Assembly (NCBI GenBank): GCA_031290955.1
Contig: JAISLJ010000091.1
Location: forward strand, 1 to 14,349
Direction: 5' to 3'
Source of the DNA: Zoogloeaceae bacterium
GTDB taxonomy: Bacteria > Pseudomonadota > Gammaproteobacteria > Burkholderiales > Rhodocyclaceae
Length of the DNA stretch: 14,349 bases
This document shows positions 1 through 6,505 of this stretch, in pieces. Numbering within the stretch: position 1 is the stretch's first letter; each line of letters begins with the position of its first letter. The notes under the pieces are model-generated. The model searched no databases and was not told the origin of the DNA. It saw only the letters and a list, made by a program, of their open reading frames with translations. The position numbers and the translations under genes were made by a program.

Positions 1-1
1 T

Positions 2-241
2 GGTGCGAAACTCCAGATTGAATCTCGTCACCAAGATACAAGAATGGGATTATTTTCACGGTATCGCTGCGATCAAGCGTCTGCAAAGTTTCTTCCACGG
101 CACGCTGGTCGCGCAGGGCGCATTTTCCGCTGGCGGATCGCATTGGAGGTCACCAACAATGCCGCCTCCATGTTCAGTCAGGCTTCCGACGCATACCGAT
201 ACATGAGCCTGAGCGGCTATCTCTTTATTCCCCTGCGCTGA
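2..241 (+). CDS. Possible 3' end of an unidentified gene, cut by the window edge
   Basis: One forward frame is open from the first bases of the window to a TGA at 239-241 and gives 79 residues, ending in ASDAYRYMSLSGYLFIPLR. I do not recognise the product. It is not the C-terminus of CarB, which often lies before greA in Betaproteobacteria. Another forward frame (3-206) is open over nearly the same bases, so chance or a frameshifted relic is quite possible. No ribosome binding site can be judged because any start lies outside the window. Bases 242-422, up to greA, hold no other gene that I can see. Confidence 0.2.
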   Translation, partial: GAKLQIESRHQDTRMGLFSRYRCDQASAKFLPRHAGRAGRIFRWRIALEVTNNAASMFSQASDAYRYMSLSGYLFIPLR

Positions 242-318
242 TCCGGCGAGGGCAAGCAAAGGTGTGCCAACAAGGGATGTGGAGCAGCGACAGGCGTTGC
301 TTTCCGGCTTCCGTGCTC

Positions 319-347
319 TGTCCAAAAGCGGCGCGAAGCACTACAAT
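319..347 (+). promoter_or_regulatory. Candidate promoter for greA
   Basis: A good -10 box TACAAT lies at 342-347, about 75 bases before the greA start. The matching -35 region (TGTCCA at 319-324, spacing 17) is poor, so this rests almost entirely on the -10 box. Confidence 0.25.
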
Positions 348-422
348 AGCGCCATTTTGAACCCTTGACCGCTGGAAGGCCCGGATGGGCATCTGGTGGT
401 CGTTTTTTGCTTCAGGAGCATC

Positions 423-902
423 ATGAGCCAAAAGACCCCTCTGACCGTTGTCGGCGCAGAAAAGTTGCGCGCGGAATTGCAGCGCCTGAAAACCGTGGAG
501 CGTCCCGCCGTGGTCGCCGCCATCGCCGAAGCCCGCTCGCACGGCGACCTTTCGGAGAACGCCGAATACGACGCCGCCAAGGAGCGCCAGGGGTTTATCG
601 AAGGCCGCATCAAGGAAGTCGAGGGCAAGCTCGCCCACGCCCAGATTATCGATCCCAAGGCGCTGGACGCCGATGGTCGCTGCGTCTTCGGCGCGACCGT
701 GGACATGGAAGACCAGGATTCCGGCGAGCGCATCACCTACCAGATCGTTGGCGAGGACGAGGCCGATATCCGGCAGGGCAAGATTTCCGTCAGCGCCCCC
801 ATCGCCCGCGCCCTGATCGGAAAATACGCGGGCGACATCGCTCAGGTGCAGGCGCCGGGCGGGATACGGGAATACGAGATTCTGGAAGTGCGCTACGAGT
901 GA
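423..902 (+). CDS. greA: Transcription elongation factor GreA
   Basis: GreA binds the secondary channel of RNA polymerase and stimulates cleavage of backtracked transcripts so that stalled complexes restart. The 159-residue product has the family's usual length (E. coli 158). It shows the N-terminal coiled coil with the acidic tip motif GDLSENAEYD (residues 41-50; Asp42 and Glu45 correspond to the pair that coordinates the catalytic Mg ion) and the C-terminal FKBP-like domain with ITYQIVGEDEADI, ending in EYEILEVRYE. The ATG at 423 is chosen because AGGAG lies at 414-418, four bases upstream; the frame is open nine codons further up but without a better site. The J/ankyrin gene follows after 75 bases with no terminator visible between, so the two may be cotranscribed. 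A degraded copy of the greA 3' end lies at 2404-2448. Confidence 0.97.
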   Translation: MSQKTPLTVVGAEKLRAELQRLKTVERPAVVAAIAEARSHGDLSENAEYDAAKERQGFIEGRIKEVEGKLAHAQIIDPKALDADGRCVFGATVDMEDQDSGERITYQIVGEDEADIRQGKISVSAPIARALIGKYAGDIAQVQAPGGIREYEILEVRYE

Positions 903-977
903 CGCAAGGCCCGCGCAACCCGCCAAGCAATAAAAAGCCGCACAGAAACCGCTGGCAAGATTCAAGGAAGAAGCCGA

Positions 978-2426
978 ATGCCTTGGCGTATCTTACAAAT
1001 TGCACCAACACGGGACGAGGCGGAAATCCGCCGGGCCTATGCGCGCCTCCTGAAAACGCGCCAGCACGAAAACGACGCCGATTTTTTCCGGAATGTGCGG
1101 GCAGCCTATGAATGCGCGCTGGAAGATGTGCGTTGGGCGGCGGAAAACCAACCGGGCGGCGGCGACGATGGTACTTCCATCGCCCCGGAGATTCCCGCAT
1201 CTTCCGCGCCGCCTGTCCTGATTGAAGCGGCTGCGCCAGAAACGTCTGCGGAGTGGCAAGATACTGAAATTTCTTGCGTGGAAAAACAGGCGGAACAGGC
1301 TTTTGCCGATCTGGAAGGCATCGAAAGAGCGCTGGATTTTTCCTGCTTGCCGCATTGGCGGAAAACCGGCAGGAAAATCCGTCAGACCCTCCTCAAAAAA
1401 TATCCTGATCGGGCCTTCCAATGCCCGGCGGTTGCCCTGACGCACTGGCAGCGGCTGCGCGCTTCCGATCTCCTGCAAAGCCTGGACTACCGGGAACAGA
1501 TTTCCGAACGCCTGGCCGCCATTCTTGCCAATAACTGGCCTCATAGCCGCGCCATTTGGCTGCAAGCGCGCGATTTCCTGAATTGGCATCCTCCCGTATT
1601 CAGCGATTACAGCCCATACGGGCAGGCATTGCATTTTTTGTTTGATCGAGAGCGTGAATGGCAAAATCCCGCGCAGAAAAACAGGGCGCTTTCCCATGAC
1701 CAATCAATTCCCAGGATGTGGTTTTTCATGATGGCGCTCATGATCGTCAGTGGCTTTTTGAAAATAACCTCGCATCCCACCTCTTCGGCACGAGGGCCGG
1801 GAAATCCAGTCTTTCAACAGCAGGGCGCATCGGAAGCAGCGCCGCTAGTCGCCACCGCGATGTTGCAAGACGAGATCAAAAGGGGGAACGCGAAAGAAAT
1901 ACGATCCTGGATCAAATTATTCCACTCGGACCAGGAGAAAAAGGATAGTGCCATGTTGGCATATGCCGTAAAATCCGCAATGAAAGCGGAACACGGGAAA
2001 CTTGATCCGGCGCGTTTGTCCATCATGACGATATTGATGGAAGAAGGATTTTCAGAAAAAGTCCCGCTTGCGCCAGACGGGGATTCTGCCCTGGATATGG
2101 CCTTGCGCCACAAGGACGATCAATTGCTGAAAGCGCTCCTTGAAGGCGGTCTCTCGCCTGATGCCGTTTCCGCTGATGGGCAGGCCATCATATTCGAGGC
2201 CATCGAAACGGGAAGACTGGATCTGCTTGCCCTCGTGTGCGCGCATGGCGCAAACTTGAACCTGCGCAACGCAAAAGGCCAGACGCCGCTTGCTGTCGCT
2301 GCATGCCGAAAAAATAAAATGATCGTGGATTTCCTTCTTGCACAAGGCGTTGAAACTGCGGGAATCGATCTTTCCGGAAAAAATTGCGAACCCATTGACC
2401 GCATGCGTCTTCGGCGCGCCCGATGA
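978..2426 (+). CDS. Membrane protein with degenerate J-like domain and C-terminal ankyrin repeats
   Basis: This 482-residue protein has three visible parts. Residues 1-49 (start MPWRILQIAPTRDEAEIRRA, later FRNVRAAYECALED) look like the short J-like domain seen in DjlB/DjlC-type proteins. The HPD tripeptide needed to stimulate Hsp70 ATPase is absent: the loop reads KTRQHENDAD, so canonical DnaK stimulation is doubtful. Residues about 247-262 (MWFFMMALMIVSGF) form one membrane-spanning helix. Residues about 366-470 contain ankyrin-like units (DSALDMALRHKDDQLLKALL, then GQAIIFEAIETGRLDLLALV, then GQTPLAVAACRKNKMIVDFL). More positive charges flank the helix on its N side, which suggests the J-like part is cytoplasmic and the ankyrin part periplasmic; this is inference. 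AAGGAAG at 964-970 supports the ATG at 978. Base composition looks lower in GC than greA or aroA. The last eight codons (RMRLRRAR) overlap a greA remnant in another frame. The exact role is unknown. Confidence 0.75.
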   Translation: MPWRILQIAPTRDEAEIRRAYARLLKTRQHENDADFFRNVRAAYECALEDVRWAAENQPGGGDDGTSIAPEIPASSAPPVLIEAAAPETSAEWQDTEISCVEKQAEQAFADLEGIERALDFSCLPHWRKTGRKIRQTLLKKYPDRAFQCPAVALTHWQRLRASDLLQSLDYREQISERLAAILANNWPHSRAIWLQARDFLNWHPPVFSDYSPYGQALHFLFDREREWQNPAQKNRALSHDQSIPRMWFFMMALMIVSGFLKITSHPTSSARGPGNPVFQQQGASEAAPLVATAMLQDEIKRGNAKEIRSWIKLFHSDQEKKDSAMLAYAVKSAMKAEHGKLDPARLSIMTILMEEGFSEKVPLAPDGDSALDMALRHKDDQLLKALLEGGLSPDAVSADGQAIIFEAIETGRLDLLALVCAHGANLNLRNAKGQTPLAVAACRKNKMIVDFLLAQGVETAGIDLSGKNCEPIDRMRLRRAR

Positions 2427-2448
2427 AATCCTGACGATTCGCTACGAG
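2404..2448 (+). pseudogene. Remnant of a greA 3' end with internal deletion
   Basis: In the frame starting at 2404 the DNA reads CVFGAPDEILTIRYE. Intact greA contains CVFGA (codons 681-695) and ends in EILEVRYE (876-899). The first 15 bases (2404-2418) are identical to greA 681-695 in the same codon phase. The second part keeps six of eight residues, with third-position changes such as gag/gaa and att/atc as well as two replaced codons. About 180 bases between the two parts are missing. I read this as a scar of an old greA duplication. It overlaps the end of the J/ankyrin gene, whose last residues are its out-of-frame translation. Chance similarity is not fully excluded. Confidence 0.5.
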
Positions 2449-2462
2449 TTGGGCGGTTTTTT
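2417..2462 (+). terminator. Candidate intrinsic terminator after the J/ankyrin gene
   Basis: CGCCCGAT (2417-2424) can pair with GTTGGGCG (2448-2455), counting G-U pairs. The enclosed loop can fold further (AATC with GATT), and six T residues follow at 2457-2462. The stem lies almost wholly in the greA remnant. It is weaker than a textbook terminator because of the wobble pairs and the large loop. Confidence 0.4.
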
Positions 2463-2491
2463 GTCCTCTGCCTTTCTGTCTCTGTTAGACT
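2461..2491 (+). promoter_or_regulatory. Weak candidate promoter for aroA-cmk
   Basis: An extended -10-like element, TG-T-TAGACT, lies at 2483-2491, with a partial -35 TTGTCC at 2461-2466 at a long spacing of 19. A promoter is expected here if the upstream hairpin ends transcription, but the boxes are poor. Confidence 0.2.
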
Positions 2492-2507
2492 CTGCGCATT
2501 TCCTGTC

Positions 2508-2542
2508 ATCCTGAAGCGGCAGTGATGCTGGCGCTTCAGGAT
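2508..2542 (+). repeat. Perfect 11-bp inverted repeat (hairpin) just before aroA-cmk
   Basis: ATCCTGAAGCG (2508-2518) is exactly complementary to CGCTTCAGGAT (2532-2542). After one G-G mismatch, CAG/CTG pairs again around a TGATG loop, giving a long strong stem. No T run follows, so it does not look like an intrinsic terminator. It ends 18 bases before the aroA start codon, where it could affect ribosome access or bind a regulator. Its function is unknown. Confidence 0.7.
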
Positions 2543-2560
2543 TATGATGAAGCTGTTTGC

Positions 2561-4546
2561 ATGGATTACATTGATCTTCCCCAATTGCTTTCCGCAGCGG
2601 GCGAGGTGCGGCTGCCGGGCTCCAAGAGCATTTCCAACCGGGTGTTGCTCCTGGCTGCGCTTGCCGAAGGAGCGACCGAAATTCACAATCTCCTGGCTTC
2701 CGACGATACAGCACGGATGCTGGAAGCCCTGGAGACGCTGGGCGTGCGCAGCGAATCCCTGTCCGGGGGCTGCCTGCGCGTGCAGGGCGTGGGCGGCGCG
2801 TTTCCCAACCCGCGGGCGGAATTGTTTCTGGGGAATGCCGGAACCGCTTTCCGCTCGCTCACGGCAACGCTGGCACTGACGGGCGGGGCGTACACGCTTC
2901 GTGGCGTGCCTCGCATGCACGAGCGGCCGATTGGCGACCTGGTGGATGCCTTGCGGCAACTGGGCGCGCAAATTGAATATCTGGAGAAGGAAGGCTTCCC
3001 GCCGCTGCGCCTGTCGCCCGCGCGCATCCGGCCCGGCGGCGCGGGCCGCAATGTGCTGCACAACGTGGTGCAGATACGTGGCGACGTTTCCAGCCAGTTC
3101 TTGACCGGCCTCCTGCTCGCGCTGCCGCTCACCGGTGTGGAAACGACGATTGCGGTCGAAGGCGAGCTGATTTCCCGGCCCTATGTCGACATCACGCTCG
3201 CGCTCATGGCCCGCTTCGGCGTTGCTGTCGCGCGGCAGGGCTGGCAAAGTTTCACCCTGCCAGCGGGGGCGCGTTACCGGACGCCAGGGACATTTCACGT
3301 GGAAGGCGACGCCTCCTCCGCTTCCTATTTCCTCGCCCTGGGCGCAATCGCCGCTGCGCCTGCCGCGCCCGTGCGCGTCACGGGTGTGGGACGCGCATCC
3401 ATCCAGGGCGACGTGCGCTTTGCCGATGCCTTGCGGGAAATGGGCGCGAAGGTGGAACTCGGCGACACCTGGATGCAGGTCTGCGCTCCCGCCGCAGGGT
3501 TGCGCGGCATTGCGCTCGATTGCAACCACATTCCCGACGCCGCCATGACGCTCGCGGTGGTCGCGCTCTTCGCCCAGGGAGAAACCCGGCTGACCAACAT
3601 CGCAAGCTGGCGGGTGAAGGAGACCGACCGCATCGCCGCGATGCAACGCGAACTCGAAAAGCTCGGCGCGCAAGTCCGGGCAGAACGCGACGCCATCGCC
3701 ATCCTGCCGCCGAAAAGCGCGGCACATTTCAAACCGGCGATCATTGATACCTATGACGACCATCGCATGGCCATGTGCTTTTCGCTTGCCGCCTTTGGCG
3801 CGCCGCTGCGCATCAATGATCCGGCCTGCACCGCGAAGACCTTTCCCGATTACTTTGCGCATTTCCTGCGTCTTGTGCGTCCCGCGCCGGTCATCGCCAT
3901 CGACGGGCCGACGGCTTCCGGCAAGGGCACGGTCTCCACGCGGGTGGCCCAGGCGCTCGGCTTCCACAGCCTCGATTCCGGCGCGCTCTACCGGCTCACC
4001 GCGCTTGCCGCGCGGGAGGCGGGCGTGGATTGGGCGGACGAGGCTGGCGTGGCCGGGATCGCCGCCGGGCTGGATGTTCGCTTCCAGGAAGAAGGAATCT
4101 TTCTGGCGGGGCGGGAGGTTGGCGACCTGTTGCGCACGGAGGCCATCGCGGCTGGAGCTTCCCGGGTCGCCGCCCTGCCCGCCGTGCGCGCGGCGCTGCT
4201 CTTCCGCCAGCGGGCGTTTCGCCGCGCGCCCGGATTGGTTGGCGACGGGCGCGACATGGGGAGCGTTGTCTTCCCGGACGCGCCACTGAAAGTCTTCCTC
4301 ACCGCCAGCGCCGAAGTCCGCGCCGAACGGCGTTGGCAACAGCTCGCGGAACGCGGCGAAGCAGCCGACCGCGCCGCCATCCTCGCAGACCTGAAAGCGC
4401 GGGACGAACGCGACCAAACCCGCGCCATCGCGCCGCTTCGCCCGGAACCCGACGCCCGCCACCTGGACACGGATCACCTCGACATCGCCGCCGCAACCGG
4501 ACAAATCCTGGCGTGGTATGCGGAAATCCGCCCGCAAAGGGATTGA
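2561..4546 (+). CDS. aroA-cmk: Bifunctional EPSP synthase / cytidylate kinase
   Basis: The 661-residue fusion joins shikimate-pathway EPSP synthase (residues about 1-440) to CMP/dCMP kinase (about 443-655) with almost no linker. The AroA part keeps LPGSKSISNR (19-27 region, Lys22 and Arg27), HERPIGDL, SSQF, RVKETDR (351-357), DDHRMAM and AKTFPDYF, so the substrate-binding residues are present. The loop that in E. coli reads NAGTAMRP here reads NAGTAFRS, so Pro101 is replaced by Ser99 (codon TCG, 2855-2857). The Cmk part has the P-loop GPTASGKGT (449-457), DSGALYR (472-478), GDGRDMGSVVFPDAPLK and RDERDQTR-like sequence. The ATG at 2561 (MDYIDLPQ) fits the family's N-terminus. An in-frame upstream ATG at 2522 lies inside the hairpin and is less likely. 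The Shine-Dalgarno is weak (GATGAAG near 2546-2552). In many proteobacteria rpsA follows cmk; here it does not. Confidence 0.95.
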   Translation: MDYIDLPQLLSAAGEVRLPGSKSISNRVLLLAALAEGATEIHNLLASDDTARMLEALETLGVRSESLSGGCLRVQGVGGAFPNPRAELFLGNAGTAFRSLTATLALTGGAYTLRGVPRMHERPIGDLVDALRQLGAQIEYLEKEGFPPLRLSPARIRPGGAGRNVLHNVVQIRGDVSSQFLTGLLLALPLTGVETTIAVEGELISRPYVDITLALMARFGVAVARQGWQSFTLPAGARYRTPGTFHVEGDASSASYFLALGAIAAAPAAPVRVTGVGRASIQGDVRFADALREMGAKVELGDTWMQVCAPAAGLRGIALDCNHIPDAAMTLAVVALFAQGETRLTNIASWRVKETDRIAAMQRELEKLGAQVRAERDAIAILPPKSAAHFKPAIIDTYDDHRMAMCFSLAAFGAPLRINDPACTAKTFPDYFAHFLRLVRPAPVIAIDGPTASGKGTVSTRVAQALGFHSLDSGALYRLTALAAREAGVDWADEAGVAGIAAGLDVRFQEEGIFLAGREVGDLLRTEAIAAGASRVAALPAVRAALLFRQRAFRRAPGLVGDGRDMGSVVFPDAPLKVFLTASAEVRAERRWQQLAERGEAADRAAILADLKARDERDQTRAIAPLRPEPDARHLDTDHLDIAAATGQILAWYAEIRPQRD

Positions 4547-4811
4547 AACAACATTTGCGCAATCGGACGTCGCATCCGGGCGCGTACCGGAGACGCGGCG
4601 GAAAATTCCAGTATCATCCACCGCTTTGCTCTCAACCTGCTGCGCCATGACGCCACATGCGCGCGCAGCAGCAAACGAAAGCGCTTTCGCGCTTCCTGCA
4701 ACGATGACGATCGCGCATCCATCCTCGCGTGGAAACGCTTCTCCAGCAGGAAAATCCAATAAATGAAAAGAGAATATAGGGCGATTGCCCTGAAAAGGAC
4801 ATCTTCCGCTC
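4547..4811. other. Non-coding gap with inverted repeats between cmk and the ribosomal operon
   Basis: No convincing gene is seen; the open frames here have no recognisable product and no good start. Visible structures are an inverted repeat CTGCTGCGC/GCGCAGCAG (4637-4645 and 4663-4671, loop of 17 with a nested CATG/CATG), a 14-base perfect palindrome CGAAAGCGCTTTCG at 4676-4689, and a small hairpin AGGGC-gatt-GCCCT at 4778-4791. None has a T run typical of a terminator. Neither rpsA (expected after cmk) nor rpsJ (expected before rplC) is present, so the gap probably contains a rearrangement junction. Confidence 0.6.
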
Positions 4812-4841
4812 TTGCAAGAATTCTTTTCCTGTGTGTATAAT
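4812..4841 (+). promoter_or_regulatory. Sigma-70-type promoter of the ribosomal protein operon
   Basis: TTGCAA (4812-4817) and a perfect TATAAT (4836-4841) are separated by 18 bases. Transcription would begin near 4848, giving a leader of about 85 bases before rplC. This is the best promoter-like sequence in the window and is well placed for an operon that lacks its usual first gene. Confidence 0.75.
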
Positions 4842-4854
4842 CCGCGTTTTTCGG

Positions 4855-4884
4855 GGGCGGCCCTTTTGTTGGGCGGCCCGTTTT
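4855..4884 (+). promoter_or_regulatory. Terminator-like hairpin in the operon leader (possible attenuator)
   Basis: The nine bases GGGCGGCCC occur twice (4855-4863 and 4871-4879). Because the unit is nearly its own complement, the two copies pair with only one central G-G mismatch around a TTTTGTT loop. GTTTT follows at 4880-4884. The hairpin begins only a few bases after the predicted transcription start. It could be an attenuator or a 5' stabilising stem. A second small stem, TCGGC (4899-4903) with GCCGA (4912-4916), lies just before the rplC ribosome binding site. Confidence 0.45.
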
Positions 4885-4933
4885 GCTTCAATCCGCCGTC
4901 GGCCAATCGTAGCCGATGTTGAGGAGAATAAAC

Positions 4934-5572
4934 ATGAGTCTGGGCCTTGTTGGTCGCAAGGTGGGCATGACTCGCATCTTTGCCGAGAATGGCGCGTCCA
5001 TTCCCGTCACGGTGCTGGATGTGTCCAACAATCGCGTGACCCAAGTCAAAACGCCGGAGGTCGACGGCTATGCTGCCGTGCAAGTGACCTTCGGCAAGCG
5101 CCGCGCCTCGCGTGTCGTCAAGCCCCTGGCGGGGCATGTGGCCAAGGCAGGCGTGGAAGCCGGGCATGTCCTGAAGGAGTTTCGCGTCGCGCCGGAAGAA
5201 TTGCAGGGCTTCAAGCCCGGCGATTCGGTGGCGGTCACGATCTTCACGGAAGGTCAGAAGGTTGATGTAGCCGGGGTTTCCATCGGCAAGGGATTCCAGG
5301 GCGGCATCAAACGCCATAACTTCAGTTCCAACCGTGCTTCCCACGGCAATTCCGTTTCCCATAACGCGCCCGGTTCCATCGGCATGGCGCAGGATCCGGG
5401 ACGGGTTTTCCCGGGCAAGCGCATGGCGGGCCATCTGGGCAATGCCGCGTCGACGCAGCAGAATCTCACGATCGTGCGCGTCGATGCCGAACGTCAGCTC
5501 CTCCTGGTCAAGGGCGCTGTGCCCGGGGCCAAGGGCAGCGATGTCGTCGTGCGTCCCGCGGTGAAGGCGTAA
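4934..5572 (+). CDS. rplC: 50S ribosomal protein L3
   Basis: L3 is an early-binding 23S rRNA protein that reaches toward the peptidyl transferase centre. The 212-residue product starts MSLGLVGRKVGMTRIF and contains the family core HGNSVSHNAPGSIGMAQDPG (residues 138-156) and LLLVKGAVPG near the end. Gln153 matches the glutamine methylated by PrmB in E. coli (Gln150). The ATG at 4934 is preceded by GAGGAG at 4921-4926, seven bases away; an in-frame ATG at 4916 lies before this site and is not used. It is the first gene of the operon here, although rpsJ normally precedes it. rplD follows after ten bases. Confidence 0.98.
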   Translation: MSLGLVGRKVGMTRIFAENGASIPVTVLDVSNNRVTQVKTPEVDGYAAVQVTFGKRRASRVVKPLAGHVAKAGVEAGHVLKEFRVAPEELQGFKPGDSVAVTIFTEGQKVDVAGVSIGKGFQGGIKRHNFSSNRASHGNSVSHNAPGSIGMAQDPGRVFPGKRMAGHLGNAASTQQNLTIVRVDAERQLLLVKGAVPGAKGSDVVVRPAVKA

Positions 5573-5582
5573 AGGAGTCGAG

Positions 5583-6206
5583 ATGGAACTGAAAGTCATC
5601 AACGAACAAGGTCAGGAAACTGCCAGATTGCAGGCTTCCGACGCCCTTTTTGCCCGCGATTACAACGAAGCCCTGATTCATCAGGTCGTCGTGGCCTATC
5701 AGGCCAACGCCCGCGCCGGCAACCGTCAACAGAAAACCCGCGCCGAAGTCAAGCACACCACGCACAAGCCCTGGAAGCAGAAGGGCACGGGCCGCGCCCG
5801 CGCCGGGATGTCCTCCAGCACGATCTGGCGCGGCGGCGGTCGCGCCTTCCCCAATTCGCCGGAAGAAAACTTCAGCCAGAAGGTGAACCGCAAGATGTTT
5901 CGTGCTGGCGTGGCCTCCATTCTTTCCGAACTGGTGCGCCAGGAGCGTCTGGTGGTGGTGGAGTCGCTTTCCGTCGACGCGCCCAAGACCAGGCTTTTCG
6001 CGCAGAAGCTGAAGGGCATGGGGCTGGAGGATCACCTTCTGGTGATTACCGATCAGTTGGATGAGAACCTCTATCTTTCGTCCCGCAACCTGCCCAAGGT
6101 GCTGGTGCTGGAAGCGCAGGAGGCCGACCCGGTGTCGCTCGTGCGTTTTCCGCGCATTCTGGTGACGAAGAAGGCAGTCGCCAAATTCGAGGAGATGTGG
6201 GCATGA
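5583..6206 (+). CDS. rplD: 50S ribosomal protein L4
   Basis: L4 lines the peptide exit tunnel and binds 23S rRNA. The 207-residue protein shows the tunnel-loop motif KPWKQKGTGRARAGMSSSTI (residues about 62-82) followed by WRGGGRAFPNSPEENF, and has the family's usual length. AAGGAG at 5572-5577 overlaps the rplC stop and precedes the ATG by five bases. In E. coli L4 represses its own operon through the S10 leader; whether that happens here is unclear because the leader is short and differs. Its TGA overlaps the rplW start (ATGA). Confidence 0.98.
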   Translation: MELKVINEQGQETARLQASDALFARDYNEALIHQVVVAYQANARAGNRQQKTRAEVKHTTHKPWKQKGTGRARAGMSSSTIWRGGGRAFPNSPEENFSQKVNRKMFRAGVASILSELVRQERLVVVESLSVDAPKTRLFAQKLKGMGLEDHLLVITDQLDENLYLSSRNLPKVLVLEAQEADPVSLVRFPRILVTKKAVAKFEEMWA

Positions 6207-6505
6207 GAGAGGAACGTCTGTTGCAGGTGCTGCTCGCGCCGCAAATTTCCGAAAAGGCGACCTACGTGGTCGACAAGCATTCGCAAATAATTTTCCGGGT
6301 CGTGCCCGACGCGACCAAGCCGGAGATCAAGGCGGCGGTCGAACTGCTGTTCAAGGTCGAGGTGGAAGATGTGCAGGTCCTGAACGTCAAGGGGAAGGTG
6401 AAACGTTTCCGCCAGGCCCTTGGTCGCCGGAAGGGCTGGAAGAAAGCCTTCGTGTGCCTGAAGCCTGGTCATGAAATCAATTTTGTGGAAGGGGGGAACG
6501 CATAA
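6203..6505 (+). CDS. rplW: 50S ribosomal protein L23
   Basis: L23 sits at the tunnel exit and is the docking site for trigger factor and SRP. The 100-residue product begins MREERLLQVLLAPQISEKAT and includes VEVEDVQVLNVKGKVKRF, both typical of L23. I chose the ATG at 6203, which overlaps the rplD stop as ATGA with GAGGAG at 6189-6194; a GTG two codons upstream is in frame but less well placed. The stop overlaps the rplB start as TAATG, so translation of rplW and rplB is probably coupled. Confidence 0.97.
   Translation: MREERLLQVLLAPQISEKATYVVDKHSQIIFRVVPDATKPEIKAAVELLFKVEVEDVQVLNVKGKVKRFRQALGRRKGWKKAFVCLKPGHEINFVEGGNA

Noticed and set aside
225..965. A 246-residue minus-strand open frame opposite greA
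   Set aside because: It lies opposite a confident greA and has no family resemblance; it is a shadow frame.
2522..2560. An earlier in-frame start for aroA-cmk at 2522
   Set aside because: It would add 13 residues not seen in the family and lies within the loop of the hairpin; MDYIDLPQ at 2561 matches the usual N-terminus.
2120..5602. A 1160-residue open frame on the minus strand across the J/ankyrin gene, aroA-cmk, the gap and rplC
   Set aside because: It is antisense to three well-supported genes, has low-complexity Arg/Gly/Ala-rich sequence with no recognisable domain, and is explained by high GC at third codon positions in the forward genes.
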